Positions 51,801-63,196 of a stretch of DNA of 64,000 nt are shown piece by piece. The first letter of the stretch is position 1, and each line of letters begins with the position of its first letter. Origin of the DNA: Gossypium raimondii (lineage: Eukaryota; Streptophyta; Magnoliopsida; Malvales; Malvaceae); NCBI RefSeq assembly GCF_025698545.1, contig NC_068570.1:58671924-58735923 (forward strand), read 5' to 3'. The translations under genes and the position numbers were made by a program. The notes beneath the pieces were generated by a model. It saw nothing but the letters and a program-made list of their open reading frames with translations. It made no database searches and had not been told where the DNA came from.

Positions 51801-54067
51801 GAACCAATTTGCGCAATATCGAAATTGAAAGGGACTGGAAATGTCATTTTACCAAAATTTTATTTATTATGGTAAAAACATACCGATGAATCAGCTCGGC
51901 GACAAAAATCGCCACCAACATAAACAGATTTCGGTTCGTTTAGAGGGGGTCCAGCTGGGAGATCAGAAAGAAGGGGCTCGGCAATCTGCAAAAGCTCTTC
52001 GTGTTCAATGCCGGAAGCTGCCAGGACAATTCTATTCCCCTTATAGTTCTCCTGAAACCATCAAAAACAGACCACTATTCAACAAAACAAACATTGACAG
52101 AAACTCAGAAATATATGTAAGGGTAGGAGCAGGATAGAAGAGATTCTTACAGTAACGAATTCTTCCAAAATGTCGCTGTTCAATCTGTCTATTGCTGACT
52201 CGGGAACCAAGAGAGGATTTGCCAGTGCACCAGAGTAACCAGCAGAGTGAACTGCCTCCAAAATTAAGCGCTCGGGATTTTTTGAAACTTCCTCAAGCTC
52301 GGCTTTAATCTTTTGCAACTGTAGAAGAATGGGGTACATATCAAAAACTGAAAATACAGACAAAAAAACCCGGAAAAGATAAAAGGAGAAAAATCCAGGA
52401 TCCAAGCTCATTACAACTGGCCAAAGCATTGAGTTCCTCAATCACACAAAGCATCAAAGCTAAACTGAGAAATTTACATGTACAAGCATTTAACTTTACT
52501 TGCTTATACAAAGAAAGGTAGAGCTAATTAATATGAAGAGCACAATGACATGGAAAACTAGTCAATGGTAATTATTGTACTTAAAATAAGCTACATTTTT
52601 TTATAGGATTCTTCTTCGACAACTGTCGGTTTACTTGGAAAATCAGGAAAGATTAAACTAAATTACCTCTTCGTTAATTTCCCATTCCAAAAAAGCAGGG
52701 TTCCTCACACAGTCAATAAGCAATTCTACCATTTCGGGTACATAGGTCTTAAGGGCATCAAAGGTGTACGTCATGCACTCCCTAGTGGCCGAGGCTAATG
52801 TGTTACCTCCAATTGCCTCGACTTCCCTAACAACACGCAAGTGGCTACGGTTCGTCGTGCTCTTGAATGCCATTCGCTCGAGCAAGTGGGAGGCACCAGA
52901 TGATATTGGTGTCTCGTAAATGGAACCACAATTAATGAATAAGCCGATTGAGGCAGCAGGAGTCTGATGAAAACAAGCAAAGAACTTAACCACACTGTAA
53001 CCGATTAAACAATCAACAAAAATAACGGTTCAATAAATGAAGAATCGAGATTTTTCAATACCGGTAATTGCTCTGAGGCTATTCTCACACCATTGGATAG
53101 GGTTTTAATCTTAGTTTCACTAGGTGCTACGTAATCAGGTAGTGGTGGCGGAAGGGAAACGCTGTCTAATGGTGTGTCCAGAGGAGCAACGGCACTCGAA
53201 GTCGCATAACGTGCAGCTGCTAAATTACCGGAACGGCCCTATTCACAAATGTTTGGGAAAAGAAAAAGCACTTCTCTGTCAGTGATTACATGAAAGACCA
53301 ATCCATCCAACAGTTCGATTTTGATCAGCACCATGTACATCAAGTGGATCAAAAGAAAACCCGAACAGAATGTATGAGGCAAATATTTGATGAACCATCA
53401 ACATAGTAATTGAAAAAGCACCATGGAGGCACTCTACTCAAAAATGGACAATACCAGTTTTCAACAGTAGAAATGGATGAAACTTTTAACAGAATGATCA
53501 GTTTGATCTTTGATACATTAATATTTTTTGAGTAGAGGGGCATAGTAATCTATAGAACAAGCACCATTATATAGTTTAAAGAGAACAAACAAACAGTATA
53601 TACAATCAAAGAAAATTAAAGGGATATATAGCATAGTTTCCATTAGTTCTTTTGAATCAAGAACTCTTTCATAAAGGAATGCCATAAATTTAGCTCTCGC
53701 TCTCTCTCTCTCTCTCTCATTTAAAAAAAAAACCCAACATTTTCCCCCATTTTCCATTCTCTCAAAATCAAAAGAAAATACTAATGCCAATAAACAATTA
53801 GGGACCCCCCCCCCTATTTTAACAAACAAAAAACAATAATCAGTTAACATCATAAAATGCATAATCTATATAAGAAAGTAATTGAATGGGTATTGAAAAT
53901 GGGTCTTCAATAAACTCGTATTGGGTCATCTTCTTTCGTACTGATTCCCTGTATTTTCTCGAGACACAAACAGAAAATTGACAGGGTTTTTAGAAAAAGC
54001 AATTTCGGGTTTTAAAAAAGAAACTAACCTTGAGAGCCCTGAAACGTGAAAGAGCAACTCTATACAT
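48830..54067 (-). CDS. Mitochondrial processing peptidase alpha subunit (484 aa)
   Basis: Thirteen exons: 54029-54067, 53062-53238, 52667-52963, 52151-52318, 51884-52051, 51130-51210, 50948-51014, 50499-50596, 50231-50303, 50072-50142, 49870-49919, 48963-49075 and 48830-48882; phases close to 485 codons. The N terminus [13 protein letters not shown] is Arg-rich without acidic residues, a mitochondrial presequence. The M16 domain reads [19 protein letters not shown] followed by HLLERMAF. The HxxEH zinc motif of the catalytic beta subunit is replaced by HLLER, as expected for alpha. The glycine-rich loop [19 protein letters not shown], which binds presequences, is intact. The end [14 protein letters not shown] matches plant MPP alpha. 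With the beta subunit it cleaves targeting peptides of imported proteins; in plants both are core proteins of the cytochrome bc1 complex. Confidence 0.95.
51333..51853. mobile_element. Foldback MITE with a 70-bp tandem duplication, in MPP alpha intron 5
   Basis: Left end GGTAAAAAGACCGCTCCGG, then CAAAATTGAGCAAATTGGTCC. The reversed right end is GGTAAAATGACATTTCCAG, then CGATATTGCGCAAATTGG. The 12-mer AAAATTTTATTT lies at each side, probably the target duplication plus chance extension. Inside, 51423-51492 and 51493-51562 are a near-perfect tandem duplication. Confidence 0.75.
53697..53719. repeat. (CT)n microsatellite in MPP alpha intron 1
   Basis: About eleven CT units, followed by poly-A and, at 53803, a run of C; a simple sequence repeat. 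Confidence 0.8.
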
Positions 54068-56359
54068 GGTGTCTGTTTTTTATGTTTTTTCGTGGATTTT
54101 AAGGTTTTGGGAAACTGTCTTCTCCCCTGTCAGTAAAAAGTGATCTGTGTTAATTTGTTTTGTAATGAAGAAAATCAATGAAGAGAAAAATCAAAGCCTC
54201 CTCTCTCTAAAGTGTGAGTATTGCAACGAGAAAAGGCGAAAAAGACGTACAGTTGAGTTGAGTTCCGGTTTTAGTGGGTTAAAGAGGAAGAAGATGTCTG
54301 CCTTCACATTCTTTTTCATTTTTTTCAGTAGGGTTTAAGTCTCTTCACCGATCATTGCCACCTCAGCATTGTGTATGTGGGACTCTTAAATTTAGGCTCC
54401 GATTAAATTTGTTTATAGTTTCGGATTATTTGTTTGTATTAGCGCGGATCATGGGCGGATCGAGGGTTGGCCCGAAAAATTAGAAATTTTGAATAAAAAT
54501 ATAAACTCGAAAGATGAGTGTGAGTCTAATTTGGCCTGAATTTGAATTTTTTTTTGTTTTTTATTGTTATTTTCACTATTGTTTTGTCATTGTTTTTGTG
54601 TCGTTTAGTTATTATATTGCTATTATTTTGTTGTTATTGTTTGGATATTATATAACTCTTGTTTTATTGTTAATTTTGTTTCTATTTTAGAGGTATTTGC
54701 TTGCAAAGTTACACCTATCTTAGTGTTGTTTAAATATAAATAATTTTTTAAATTTATTTTCGAAGCATTTATTTTAATGTTTTTAGTGTATTTTATATAT
54801 TATATTTTTAAATTTATTTTTATATAAAAATAATAATATAAAAAATTTTAATCCAGGTGAGTCCGATCGAGCTCAGATTTTAGCATTTTTATCCGAGCCA
54901 AGTTTGGACAAAATTTTTGACTCATTTTTCGGGTCAGGTCAAACCCGAACCTCGAAAATGGGCCTAAAATTCTATTGAAGCCCGGCCCATGGTCACCTCT
55001 AGTTGGAATCATTATTACTTATATAATTTTTCATATATTTAAAATGGGAAAATATCACTTTGGCCCTTTTAAATTTTATAAAATTATATGTTAGTAAATA
55101 ATAAAATTAAATTTTGACCCCCTAAAAATGATAAAATTTTTATTCAATCCTTAAAAAACTTATAAAGATATAAGTTAATACAATAATGCAATTACATTTT
55201 AACTCTAATAAAATATATAACTCAATTCCAATCCTTCAAAAATAATTTCTAGCTTAATATAAGCATGATGACAAAAAAAATCTGGATCGAGTTTGGGTTT
55301 CACCATTCAAGATTTGAGTTCAACCCAACTCATCATATTTTATACCTTTGTAATATATTTTATTTTTATACATTATGTAATTTATATCACATAAATAAAT
55401 AATAATGCAATCCTACGTAAAGATTTAAAATGCATTAAGTAATGATTAGTTTGTTTTATTAAATTTTTATGGTATGTTATATCGGTTTTCTGTATTTAAG
55501 GTATGATCGTATTTTCTATTAATATTTTTGTATTTTATATCAATTTGTATTTACGGTATGTCATACCGAAATAATTTCTTTATTTTAAAGAAGGAATTTT
55601 AATTTTTCAAAATTTACTTAGCTATTTTTATTCATTTGGCGTAACACTTTATTTTATATTTGAGTTTCACACGTCTATTTAAAATTTCTTTTATAAATCG
55701 ATACACCATATTTTAAGTGGTACAAATGAAATCAATTCCGATTTACTATGAAAATGGAGTCAATCGGGAAATATCGAAACATAAATGTCTACGACGATGA
55801 TCGGAGAAACAACAAAGGAAGGGGAGGAGGTGATATTTCATATTGATTTTAATTTTATATGTTGAAATTCAAAATTTAATCTCAGCTAATTATTGAAGTT
55901 ATAACGTGAATTTTCATTCATATGTTAACTATTAACATAATAGAGGGTCTAAAATTAAAATTAGACCTATTTGTTTTATATATGTTGACAAATATTTTCT
56001 GATTTTTTCAATAAAAATTCAAATAATATAACCTTCCATTTGAAAAAGTACTCTAAAATACTTTAATTTCATTATATGTCTCCAAAATATGATTCAAATT
56101 TTAAATTGATTCGTTGAAATTTGAAATATTTTAATTGAGTCCTTGAAGCATCAATGTTGTATTAATTAGGTCACTTGCCATTAGATTGGGTGTTAAATTT
56201 CAGCTTAAATTTTACATTAAACATATTTAAAACATGCGAGTTATTTAGCAAACATGAGTAAATTTATATTTTTTTTCTAAAATCGAAATTAAATTATAAA
56301 TTTTTTAAGCAACATAATTGTAACATTATTCAAAGGGAGTTCAAAAATGTTCTCATGAC
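54068..56359. other. MPP alpha promoter and repeat-rich spacer
   Basis: 54068-54330 is the likely MPP alpha promoter and leader. From about 54440 to 55003 lies a decayed element. Its right end, read in reverse, is CTAGAGGTGACCATGGGCCG followed by GGCTTCAATAGAATTTTAGG. A related copy begins near 60237 (GATCATGAGCCGGGCCGATG). This looks like an hAT-type MITE family. The rest is AT-rich. Confidence 0.5.
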
Positions 56360-56600
56360 AATTTTTTTTGTTATACAACCAACTGCCACATTAGTTTCTC
56401 TAAAAACATGTTGAATTTTGACCATCGAGAGTTGTTTGCATTCTGCCTGAATATTCCGAATGAGCAAAGCCATCATAACATCCTCAGTACCTGTATTTAA
56501 CATATCAACAGTTACATTGCTATCACTCTCTAGAACAACCTCTATGGCGAGCTACTTGTAGACCATAATATATTGTCCTTAATTCAGTAATGAGAAATAG
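56360..56600 (-). pseudogene. RNase H-like fragment of a LINE
   Basis: Reading on the minus strand gives VTVDMLNTGTEDVMMALLIR then NIQAECKQLSMVKIQHV, and just upstream LESDS-like residues. This matches the RNase H-type (RVT_3) domain at the C terminus of plant LINE polyproteins. Stops and frameshifts surround it and no other part of the element is recognisable. Confidence 0.6.
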
Positions 56601-57503
56601 AATCTTTCGACATATCAGTGATATATTAAGATTTAATGAATAAATTTACCCTTAAGCTAAAAAAAAATTGATACAATACTAATACTTAAAAACATAATTG
56701 TAATATTTTCAAAATTTAAAAGTCCAATTAAAAATTTGATTTTAAATTAATTACTATAAAATTTAAAAATTTAAAAAGTAGAAAAGCCATTGGAGGGAAA
56801 ATTAGCTGAAAAAAATTAATATCTTCTCAAATAAAAAAAAACTAAATTTATATAATTACCCAAAGCCCTAAATTTCCACCATTGACAAACAAAAAACAAA
56901 GCTCTGATTCTCTCTCTCTCTGTCTTTTGGTCATTGTCAACCTACTCTTTTTTTTTCAATCATGTAATAAAGACAAAAACGCAACTTCAACCTCCCCCCC
57001 AAACATTTAATTTATTCTCTTTCCATTATTGCATACGCTTTGTTTTGATCTATAAACAGCATACTCGATCAAAAAAACAGAACAAAGAACCCCATTTCAT
57101 AGCACAAAGTTAAAAGTTCATTGGTTTTTTTCGATGCGTTCGAGGATTCTTCCTTAAATAGTAAGAGCTCAAAAGATGGGTTTTGCTTGAACTGCAATGA
57201 GTTTCCATTATTTTTCTTGTTTCTTACTTCAATTTTTCATTAGTTGCTATTCATCTGAGCAAGGGTTTTTTCCTTCTTTTTTTTTTTTGGGGGGGGGATT
57301 TGAGTTTATTTATTTACTTTTAATTTAGAGTTTTTTTCGATGCCTTTGAGGAATCTTCTGCTAAATAAAATGGGTTTCCATTATTTTTCTTGATTCTTCA
57401 ATTTTTTTTTCATTATTTGCTATTAATTAGGGTTCTTTTTTTTTTTTGAATTTGAGTTTATTTGTTTATTTTTGTTTTAATTCCGAGTTTTTTTATTATG
57501 TAG
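56601..57503 (+). promoter_or_regulatory. Promoter and leader of the CHUP1-like gene with an imperfect duplication
   Basis: A CT-rich stretch (56900-56935) may lie near the transcription start. The leader carries two related units, about 57122-57328 and 57329-57495. Both run TTTTTTCGATGC..., then TTTCCATTATTTTTCTTG, then TTGCTATT, a T-run and TTTGAGTTTATTT. The ATG at 57504 directly follows TTATTATGTAG, so the second unit may end a 5' UTR intron. That is inference. Confidence 0.5.
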
Positions 57504-59920
57504 ATGGAAGATGATGAAGAAGAAGATTTGGATTCAAAGCCTCTTTTGCTGAAATTTGGAGTTGCTGTTGCTGTTTCTTTCGTTGGGTTTCTGTGTTATC
57601 GATTTAGAACCGTAAATCCCAATTCGGTTTCGGGTGCGGATGTAATGGATGCTATTGCGATAATTGCATTTTATTGTACTAAATATCGGATCGATTCTGA
57701 AAATTTATGATATCCCGAACTTTGATCATGCAGATAATCGCAGTGAGGTTGATTCGGGTGAGACCGACCGGAGTGAAGATGATTTTCGAGCCGTAAAGAT
57801 GTCATTAACTTCAGAACCTGTAAGCACATTTCGAGTTCATATCATTTGTGAAGCTAAAATATGCCATATAAGTCCCTGTATTCTTTGTAATTTAGTCCCT
57901 CTACTTTTTAGATGGTTCAATTGTAACACTGTTAAAATTATTTTGTTAAATTTAACTTCATTACAATGTCTTTTTTTAGTTACATTGTTACGCCAAAGAG
58001 TTTAACAAAAAAAAAGACTGAAATAAGGACTAAATTGCTAAAAATAAAAGTATAGGAATTAAATTCCAAATTTGTGAAGACTACAGAGACCTATGGCATA
58101 TTTTTTAACTTTTTAGGACACTGAATATGATCTGCTAATGTATCATGTTGTTTTCGAGGTTCAATTTTTATGCTTGTGATGTTGATTCGATTTCCTGTTT
58201 ACGATGTTTCGGTCTCTCTCTGGCAGGAAGAAACGTCGAAGCAACGGATGGATGATTCCACGAGCATTAGTCACGATGAAGATGTGTTTTTCTTGACAGA
58301 GTTTGATGATCTTGTTAAGGAATTTGACTTTTCTGCTGTGGTTGAACCTTCTCCGAACCTGGAAGTGGAAGCACCGAGGTCGGATCTTGACACTTTGATA
58401 ACGCTTACAAGTGCTAAAAAGGACGATTACGAGCAAGAGATTGAGCACTTAAGAAACATGGTAAAACTACTTCAGGAGAAGGAGAAGAATCTCGAGGCCC
58501 AGTTGCTCAAATATTATGGCCTTAAAGAACAAGAAACAGCAGTTACGGAGCTCGTAAACCGATTGAAGATAAAAAATACAGAGGTTAAACTTTTCAGTCT
58601 CAAGATTGAGTCCTTACAGTCGGAAAAACGACAATTACAAAGCCAAGTCACTGGTCATGAAAAAGCCGTAGCTGAGCTCGAAAGTGCAAGATCTCGAATT
58701 AAGATGCTAAAGAAGAAACTTAAGCATGAGGCTGAGATGAATAAAGAACAGATCTTTAACCTTCAAAAAAGAGTTGCTAGATTGCAAGAGCAAGAACTTG
58801 AGGCTCCGGTAAATAACCCGGACATCGAATCGAAGTTACAAAGGCTAAAGATTTTGGAATGTGAGGTAGAAGAGTTGAGGAACGTGAATACGAGATTGCA
58901 GATGGAAAACTCTGAATTGGCTCGGAAGTTGGAATCGACCCAAATCCTTGCGAACTCTGCTTTGGAGGATCCTGAGGTAGTTTGCTTCATTTATGGTGAA
59001 TCATCTTTGTTTACAGGGTTACTAATATTATTGTTCTCAGATTTTTTGTTATTTCCGTGTGTGTTTGATTGCAGAGAAAAGCAATCGACGAAACGAGCAA
59101 TCGTTTGAGGCAAGAAAACGAAGACTTGACAAAGCAAATCGAACAGCTCCAATTGCATCGATGTGATGATGTTGAGGAACTAGTTTATCTCCGATGGATA
59201 AATGCTTGTTTGCGGTATGAGCTGAGGAATTATCAATCCCCGGCCGGTGAAACAGTTGCTAGAGATTTAAGTAGAAGCTTAAGTCCGAAATCGGAGGCAA
59301 AAGCTAAAAAACTGATACTCGAATATGCACATACCGAAGGAATGGGTAGCATTGATTTTGATTGCGATCAATGGTCTTCTTCCCAAGCTTCCGAAACTCA
59401 AGAACTTGATGATCCTTTGATCGAGAATTCATCTGCTACAAAACCGACCAATTCGGGTAAAAATAAGTTCTTCAAGAATTTACGGAGACTAATACGGAGA
59501 AAAGACGGTCATCACGCGGACCATGCTTCATCAATGGGCAGACCTGATCATGTTGACGATCCTCCAACTTGGAGTTCAAGCACAAAGAGCGATTCTGTAA
59601 CCATGGTAAGTAGCCGGAGTGATAGGGTTACAACTCCATCTCAGAGTTCGTCCGGAACCTCTTCGGACATACCTAGATGGAGAAGTCTTAATGATGAACA
59701 TATAAAGAATATCGAAAAATTTCGTAGCAAATGCGGTTCTTATGGATATAGAAGATTCGTAGCAGGCAAGGATGGTGATGATTATCCGAACTTTCCTCTC
59801 GAACCCAAACTTGAAACCGACTCGGATTCTTTTTGGAAATCTGAGTTAGTGAAGTTTGGAGAAGTTTTGGAAGGAGCACGAAAAGTCAAGATTCACAAGA
59901 AATCAGCAAGTATCATATGA
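57504..59920 (+). CDS. CHUP1-like coiled-coil protein (about 603 aa)
   Basis: Exons are about 57504-57633, 57734-57819, 58227-58976 and 59075-59920. The first donor is uncertain: the stronger-looking GTAAAT site at 57612 puts exon 2 out of frame, while GTGCGG at 57634 keeps frame. The protein begins with acidic residues and a hydrophobic segment (LLLKFGVAVAVSFVGFLCYR, about residues 15-33), probably a membrane anchor. A long coiled coil follows (about 120-360), then YLRWINACLRYELRNYQ, the signature of the CHUP1 family. The basic Ser-rich tail (FFKNLRRLIRRK) ends KVKIHKKSASII. CHUP1 itself positions chloroplasts on actin. This product lacks the long proline-rich stretch and C-terminal conserved domain of CHUP1, so it belongs to the shorter relatives and its role is open. 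Confidence 0.85.
57855..58105. mobile_element. Foldback MITE in intron 2 of the CHUP1-like gene
   Basis: Left arm AAAATATGCCATATAAGTCC; reversed right arm AAAATATGCCATAGGTCTC. Both arms also carry AATTTAGTCC phrases. About 250 bp, no coding content. Relatives occur near 17515-17640 and 39460-39550. Confidence 0.65.
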
Positions 59921-61024
59921 AATGTTAGTTCAGACATACTGTTCAGATGTACCATATGTATCATATAGAAAATGAAAATGAAATATGCACTCACCATATG
60001 GTAATAACCTACGTTGCTTTGATTTCCGATTTCTTTTACGTGTTTGATAGTTGGTTCGGTTTAAATTAAATAAATTATTTAAAAATTATAAAAAATTATA
60101 AAACTCGATTTAACCATTGACTCAACTGACCTTATCTCGATTTAATCGGTTTGTACAAGATTGCAAGTTGATTTCTTTTTCTCCTTGCTCCAGATTGATC
60201 TAAGATCAGTTTCACATGTTTAATAGTTGCGTTTATGATCATGAGCCGGGCCGATGTAGAATTTTAGGCTCGCTTTCTAAGTTTAGCCCAAAAAATAGAC
60301 TTAAAATTTTGCTCCAGTTCGGCTCATATTATAAACGTTAAGCTTAAATCTCGTGATACATTTTTTTAGATTATCTTTTTATATAAAATAAATTTTAAAA
60401 ATATAATACTTAAAATACACTAAAATATTAAAATAAATATTTCCAAACAAATTGAAAATACAAAACTTAAAAGAATACTCCTGTCCTGTTTTTTTTTTAA
60501 GTATTTACTAAAACTAGTTTAATAATTAATCTTTCGTATTTTATAGATTCATAGATACCAACCACGAACTCATATCATATATTTAGTACTCACAACTAAA
60601 CTCGAATGACGTAAATCTATGTAATAAAAATCTCTAACAAGAGGATGGCATTAATCTAAATATTTACTGTTTTTAAACAATCGAACCCAATTACAATTAA
60701 TTTATCCAAAATCCAAATCTAATTTTAAATTAATTTTATCGAAAATTGGGATGTCCTAATTCGTTTGAGACGCGACTTCTGTTTTCTTAGTTAAACCCAT
60801 CAACTTTAAGATATTTTTATTTCGAATTTAGATATTTTGAATCAATGAAGTGAAATCTATTTTCTCGAAATTTCCTTCATCACCAATGCTGAAATATACA
60901 ATGTAACTTTGGTCAAATAGTTTCCTCAATTAATGTAATAATATTATTATTTTAGAAAAAATTAAAATTAAAATTTTCATTATATATTCTTTAGATTTAA
61001 AAAATTATATTTCTTGATCAGTAT
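59921..61024. other. Spacer downstream of the CHUP1-like gene
   Basis: Short 3' UTR, then AT-rich sequence. 60237-60480 is a decayed copy of the GGCCGGGC element at 54440-55003. Nothing else was recognised. Confidence 0.4.
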
Positions 61025-61668
61025 TAGAAGTAAGTATTCGATCAAATCAAATAAAAAGAATTGAGTTAGTGAGTCCTATTACTCGATTTGAAATTTTCTC
61101 AAATCGTTAATTGAGTTAGTGAGTTAAATCGAGTAAAATTGTTTGAGTTAAATTAAAAATTAAATATGTTAAATTAAAATATTATTATAATATAACTAAT
61201 TTCATGTTAGAACACATAAATGAGAAGACTTTTTCAAAACAAGATGGAAAAAAATCCTAATATGATAAACTTGAATCGTTAATTAACTTATTTAAATTGC
61301 AAAATTACTATTTTCAAGAAAAATTAAAATTTTAAGTTTATATATTCTTCAGATTTTTATAATTTTATATCTTTTCAAAAAAATATAAATTTTGAATTTT
61401 CTATAAATTTCTTAAATTTTAAAAATTATTCTAAATTTTTGTAATTTTGTTGAGATAAACTAATTTACACATTTTCAAAACTAACAAAGACCAAAAAGTA
61501 TTTACATCAATTTGTTATTTGAATTATTCAATTGTAAATTTCAATATGACTCGAAATTCAAATTACTTAATCGAATCAATTCAAAAAATCGAATAACTTA
61601 ATTCAATTAACTTGAAATTTAATTTTTTTTCGATTTTTTTAAATTTAATCAAATTTTGCTCACTCGTA
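61025..61668. mobile_element. Degenerate relative of the 21406-22605 hAT-like element
   Basis: Left end TAGAAGTAAGTATTCGATCA parallels the inverted end TAGGGGTGAGCATTCGATCG of the intact element. The right end TTTTGCTCACTCGTA parallels GCTCACCCCTA. The interior carries decayed TCGAGTTA-type repeats. About 644 bp, heavily mutated, no target duplication evident. Confidence 0.5.
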
Positions 61669-61986
61669 ATTACAAGTCATCCTCATTTGACATATATTTA
61701 AACATATAATTTTTCCTAAGTACATAAAAACTTGATATACCCGCGTAGATACAAACCCGTGTCCGTCACTTCACCCAAAACCTGGATAACACTTATCACA
61801 TTGATTCCATGCTAAATGGAAAACTCACACTAAAGGGGCATCAGCATTTATGACATTGTAAAGCAACAAATTCAGTCAAATTTACAAACAGATTATGATC
61901 TATATAAGCAGCAATTATAATCCCAAACATCATAATGTTATCATAATATTACAAGCTCATTCAAATAAAATTCAACCATTTTCATT
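61669..61986. other. CHMP1 3' flank and probable 3' UTR
   Basis: Downstream side of the minus-strand CHMP1 gene. No other feature was seen. Confidence 0.4.
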
Positions 61987-63196
61987 CTAACCTCGAGCTT
62001 TAAGCTCTGCAAGCCGCCTTGACAAATCATCCTCGTCGACCTTCTCTTCAGTCTTCGTCGGAACAGCATGAGCAGCAGCGTTTGGCAACCCAACCGAGAC
62101 CTCTAACCCGTAATCATCAGCCACTTGCTGCATCAGGCTGTTGACTTCACCTTCGGGTGTCGATAACGAAGTAGAACCAGCCATAGCACTCTCCATAAAC
62201 TCTGCTTGAACCTCCATATTCACAAACTGCTTCTCGAATTGATCCATTGTTTCTGACATTTTCTGCAAATTTCCTGCATAAACATTTGAATTAGTTTTGC
62301 TTTCGGCTAATATGTCTACATTATGTTGATTTCAACTAATTTTTCCTCGGAGCTGGGTTCGTGTCCATCACTGGACACTCCCTTAACGGTTCCGCGTCAA
62401 TACATGTCCGTTTTGACCATGTCCGGCTTTATTTTTTATTTTTTTTAACATTACCAACCATGTCCAATATTCCAATACGTATTTCGCCGAGTTGAGGATG
62501 TATCCATATCCGATACTAGAACACTCCCTTAATGCTATTGCTCCCTTCGGTAACATGAATTTGAAAATTCGGATTTGAATTTCATTTATTATGAAATGCA
62601 TGCATTACAGACAAATTAGATGTGATTCAATATAATATGTATTTGAAAAGTATAAAAACATGAATTTATCATCATAGATTTGAGAAATAACTACTCAATT
62701 TACTTTATTTTTGAAATCCAAGTTCCAAAAAGCTACCCAACAAAAGTGTTCTTGCTTCATGGATTCTAACCTAAATTCTCCGTAATATTGATTTCTCCTA
62801 AAATTTATTATCATCATGAATAGCCACGAAAAAGAAAGATGATCAATGATACAAAAGTACTGAGAAATAACCTGTGGCCAATGAAGATTCAAGTGACTTA
62901 ACAATATTAGCCATGGACTTGTTAATGGTAGTCATCTTAGCTTGAGTATCAAGCCTAGCAACAACGGCATCGAGCCGCGAGGCAAGACGGAGGTAGTTCA
63001 TCTGCTCGTTGCGCTTTCGAATGGCGTTCTCGGCGTAGATACGAGCTCCGTCCATGTTACCTTTCTCGATCGCCTTCTTCACCTTCAATTTCTCGGATTT
63101 CTCGTCCTTCTCGCACTTCCTCGACTGGCGTTGCAACGATTTGGACGTGAATTTCAGCTCCATGATCTGGTTCAAGAGCTTCTCGGTGTTCCCCAT
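61987..63196 (-). CDS. CHMP1: CHMP1-type ESCRT-III subunit (203 aa)
   Basis: Two exons, 62872-63196 (ATG at 63196) and 61987-62273, total 612 bases, 203 residues, the normal CHMP1 length. The sequence starts [20 protein letters not shown], with a basic helical N-terminal core ([20 protein letters not shown]), a second amphipathic helix region, and an acidic tail. It ends [16 protein letters not shown], a clear MIM1 motif that binds MIT domains such as that of the AAA ATPase VPS4/SKD1. CHMP1 acts at the endosome membrane in the last steps of ESCRT-III sorting into multivesicular bodies. In Arabidopsis CHMP1A/B sort auxin carriers. Nothing is missing. Whether it corresponds to the A or B copy cannot be told. 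Confidence 0.95.
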
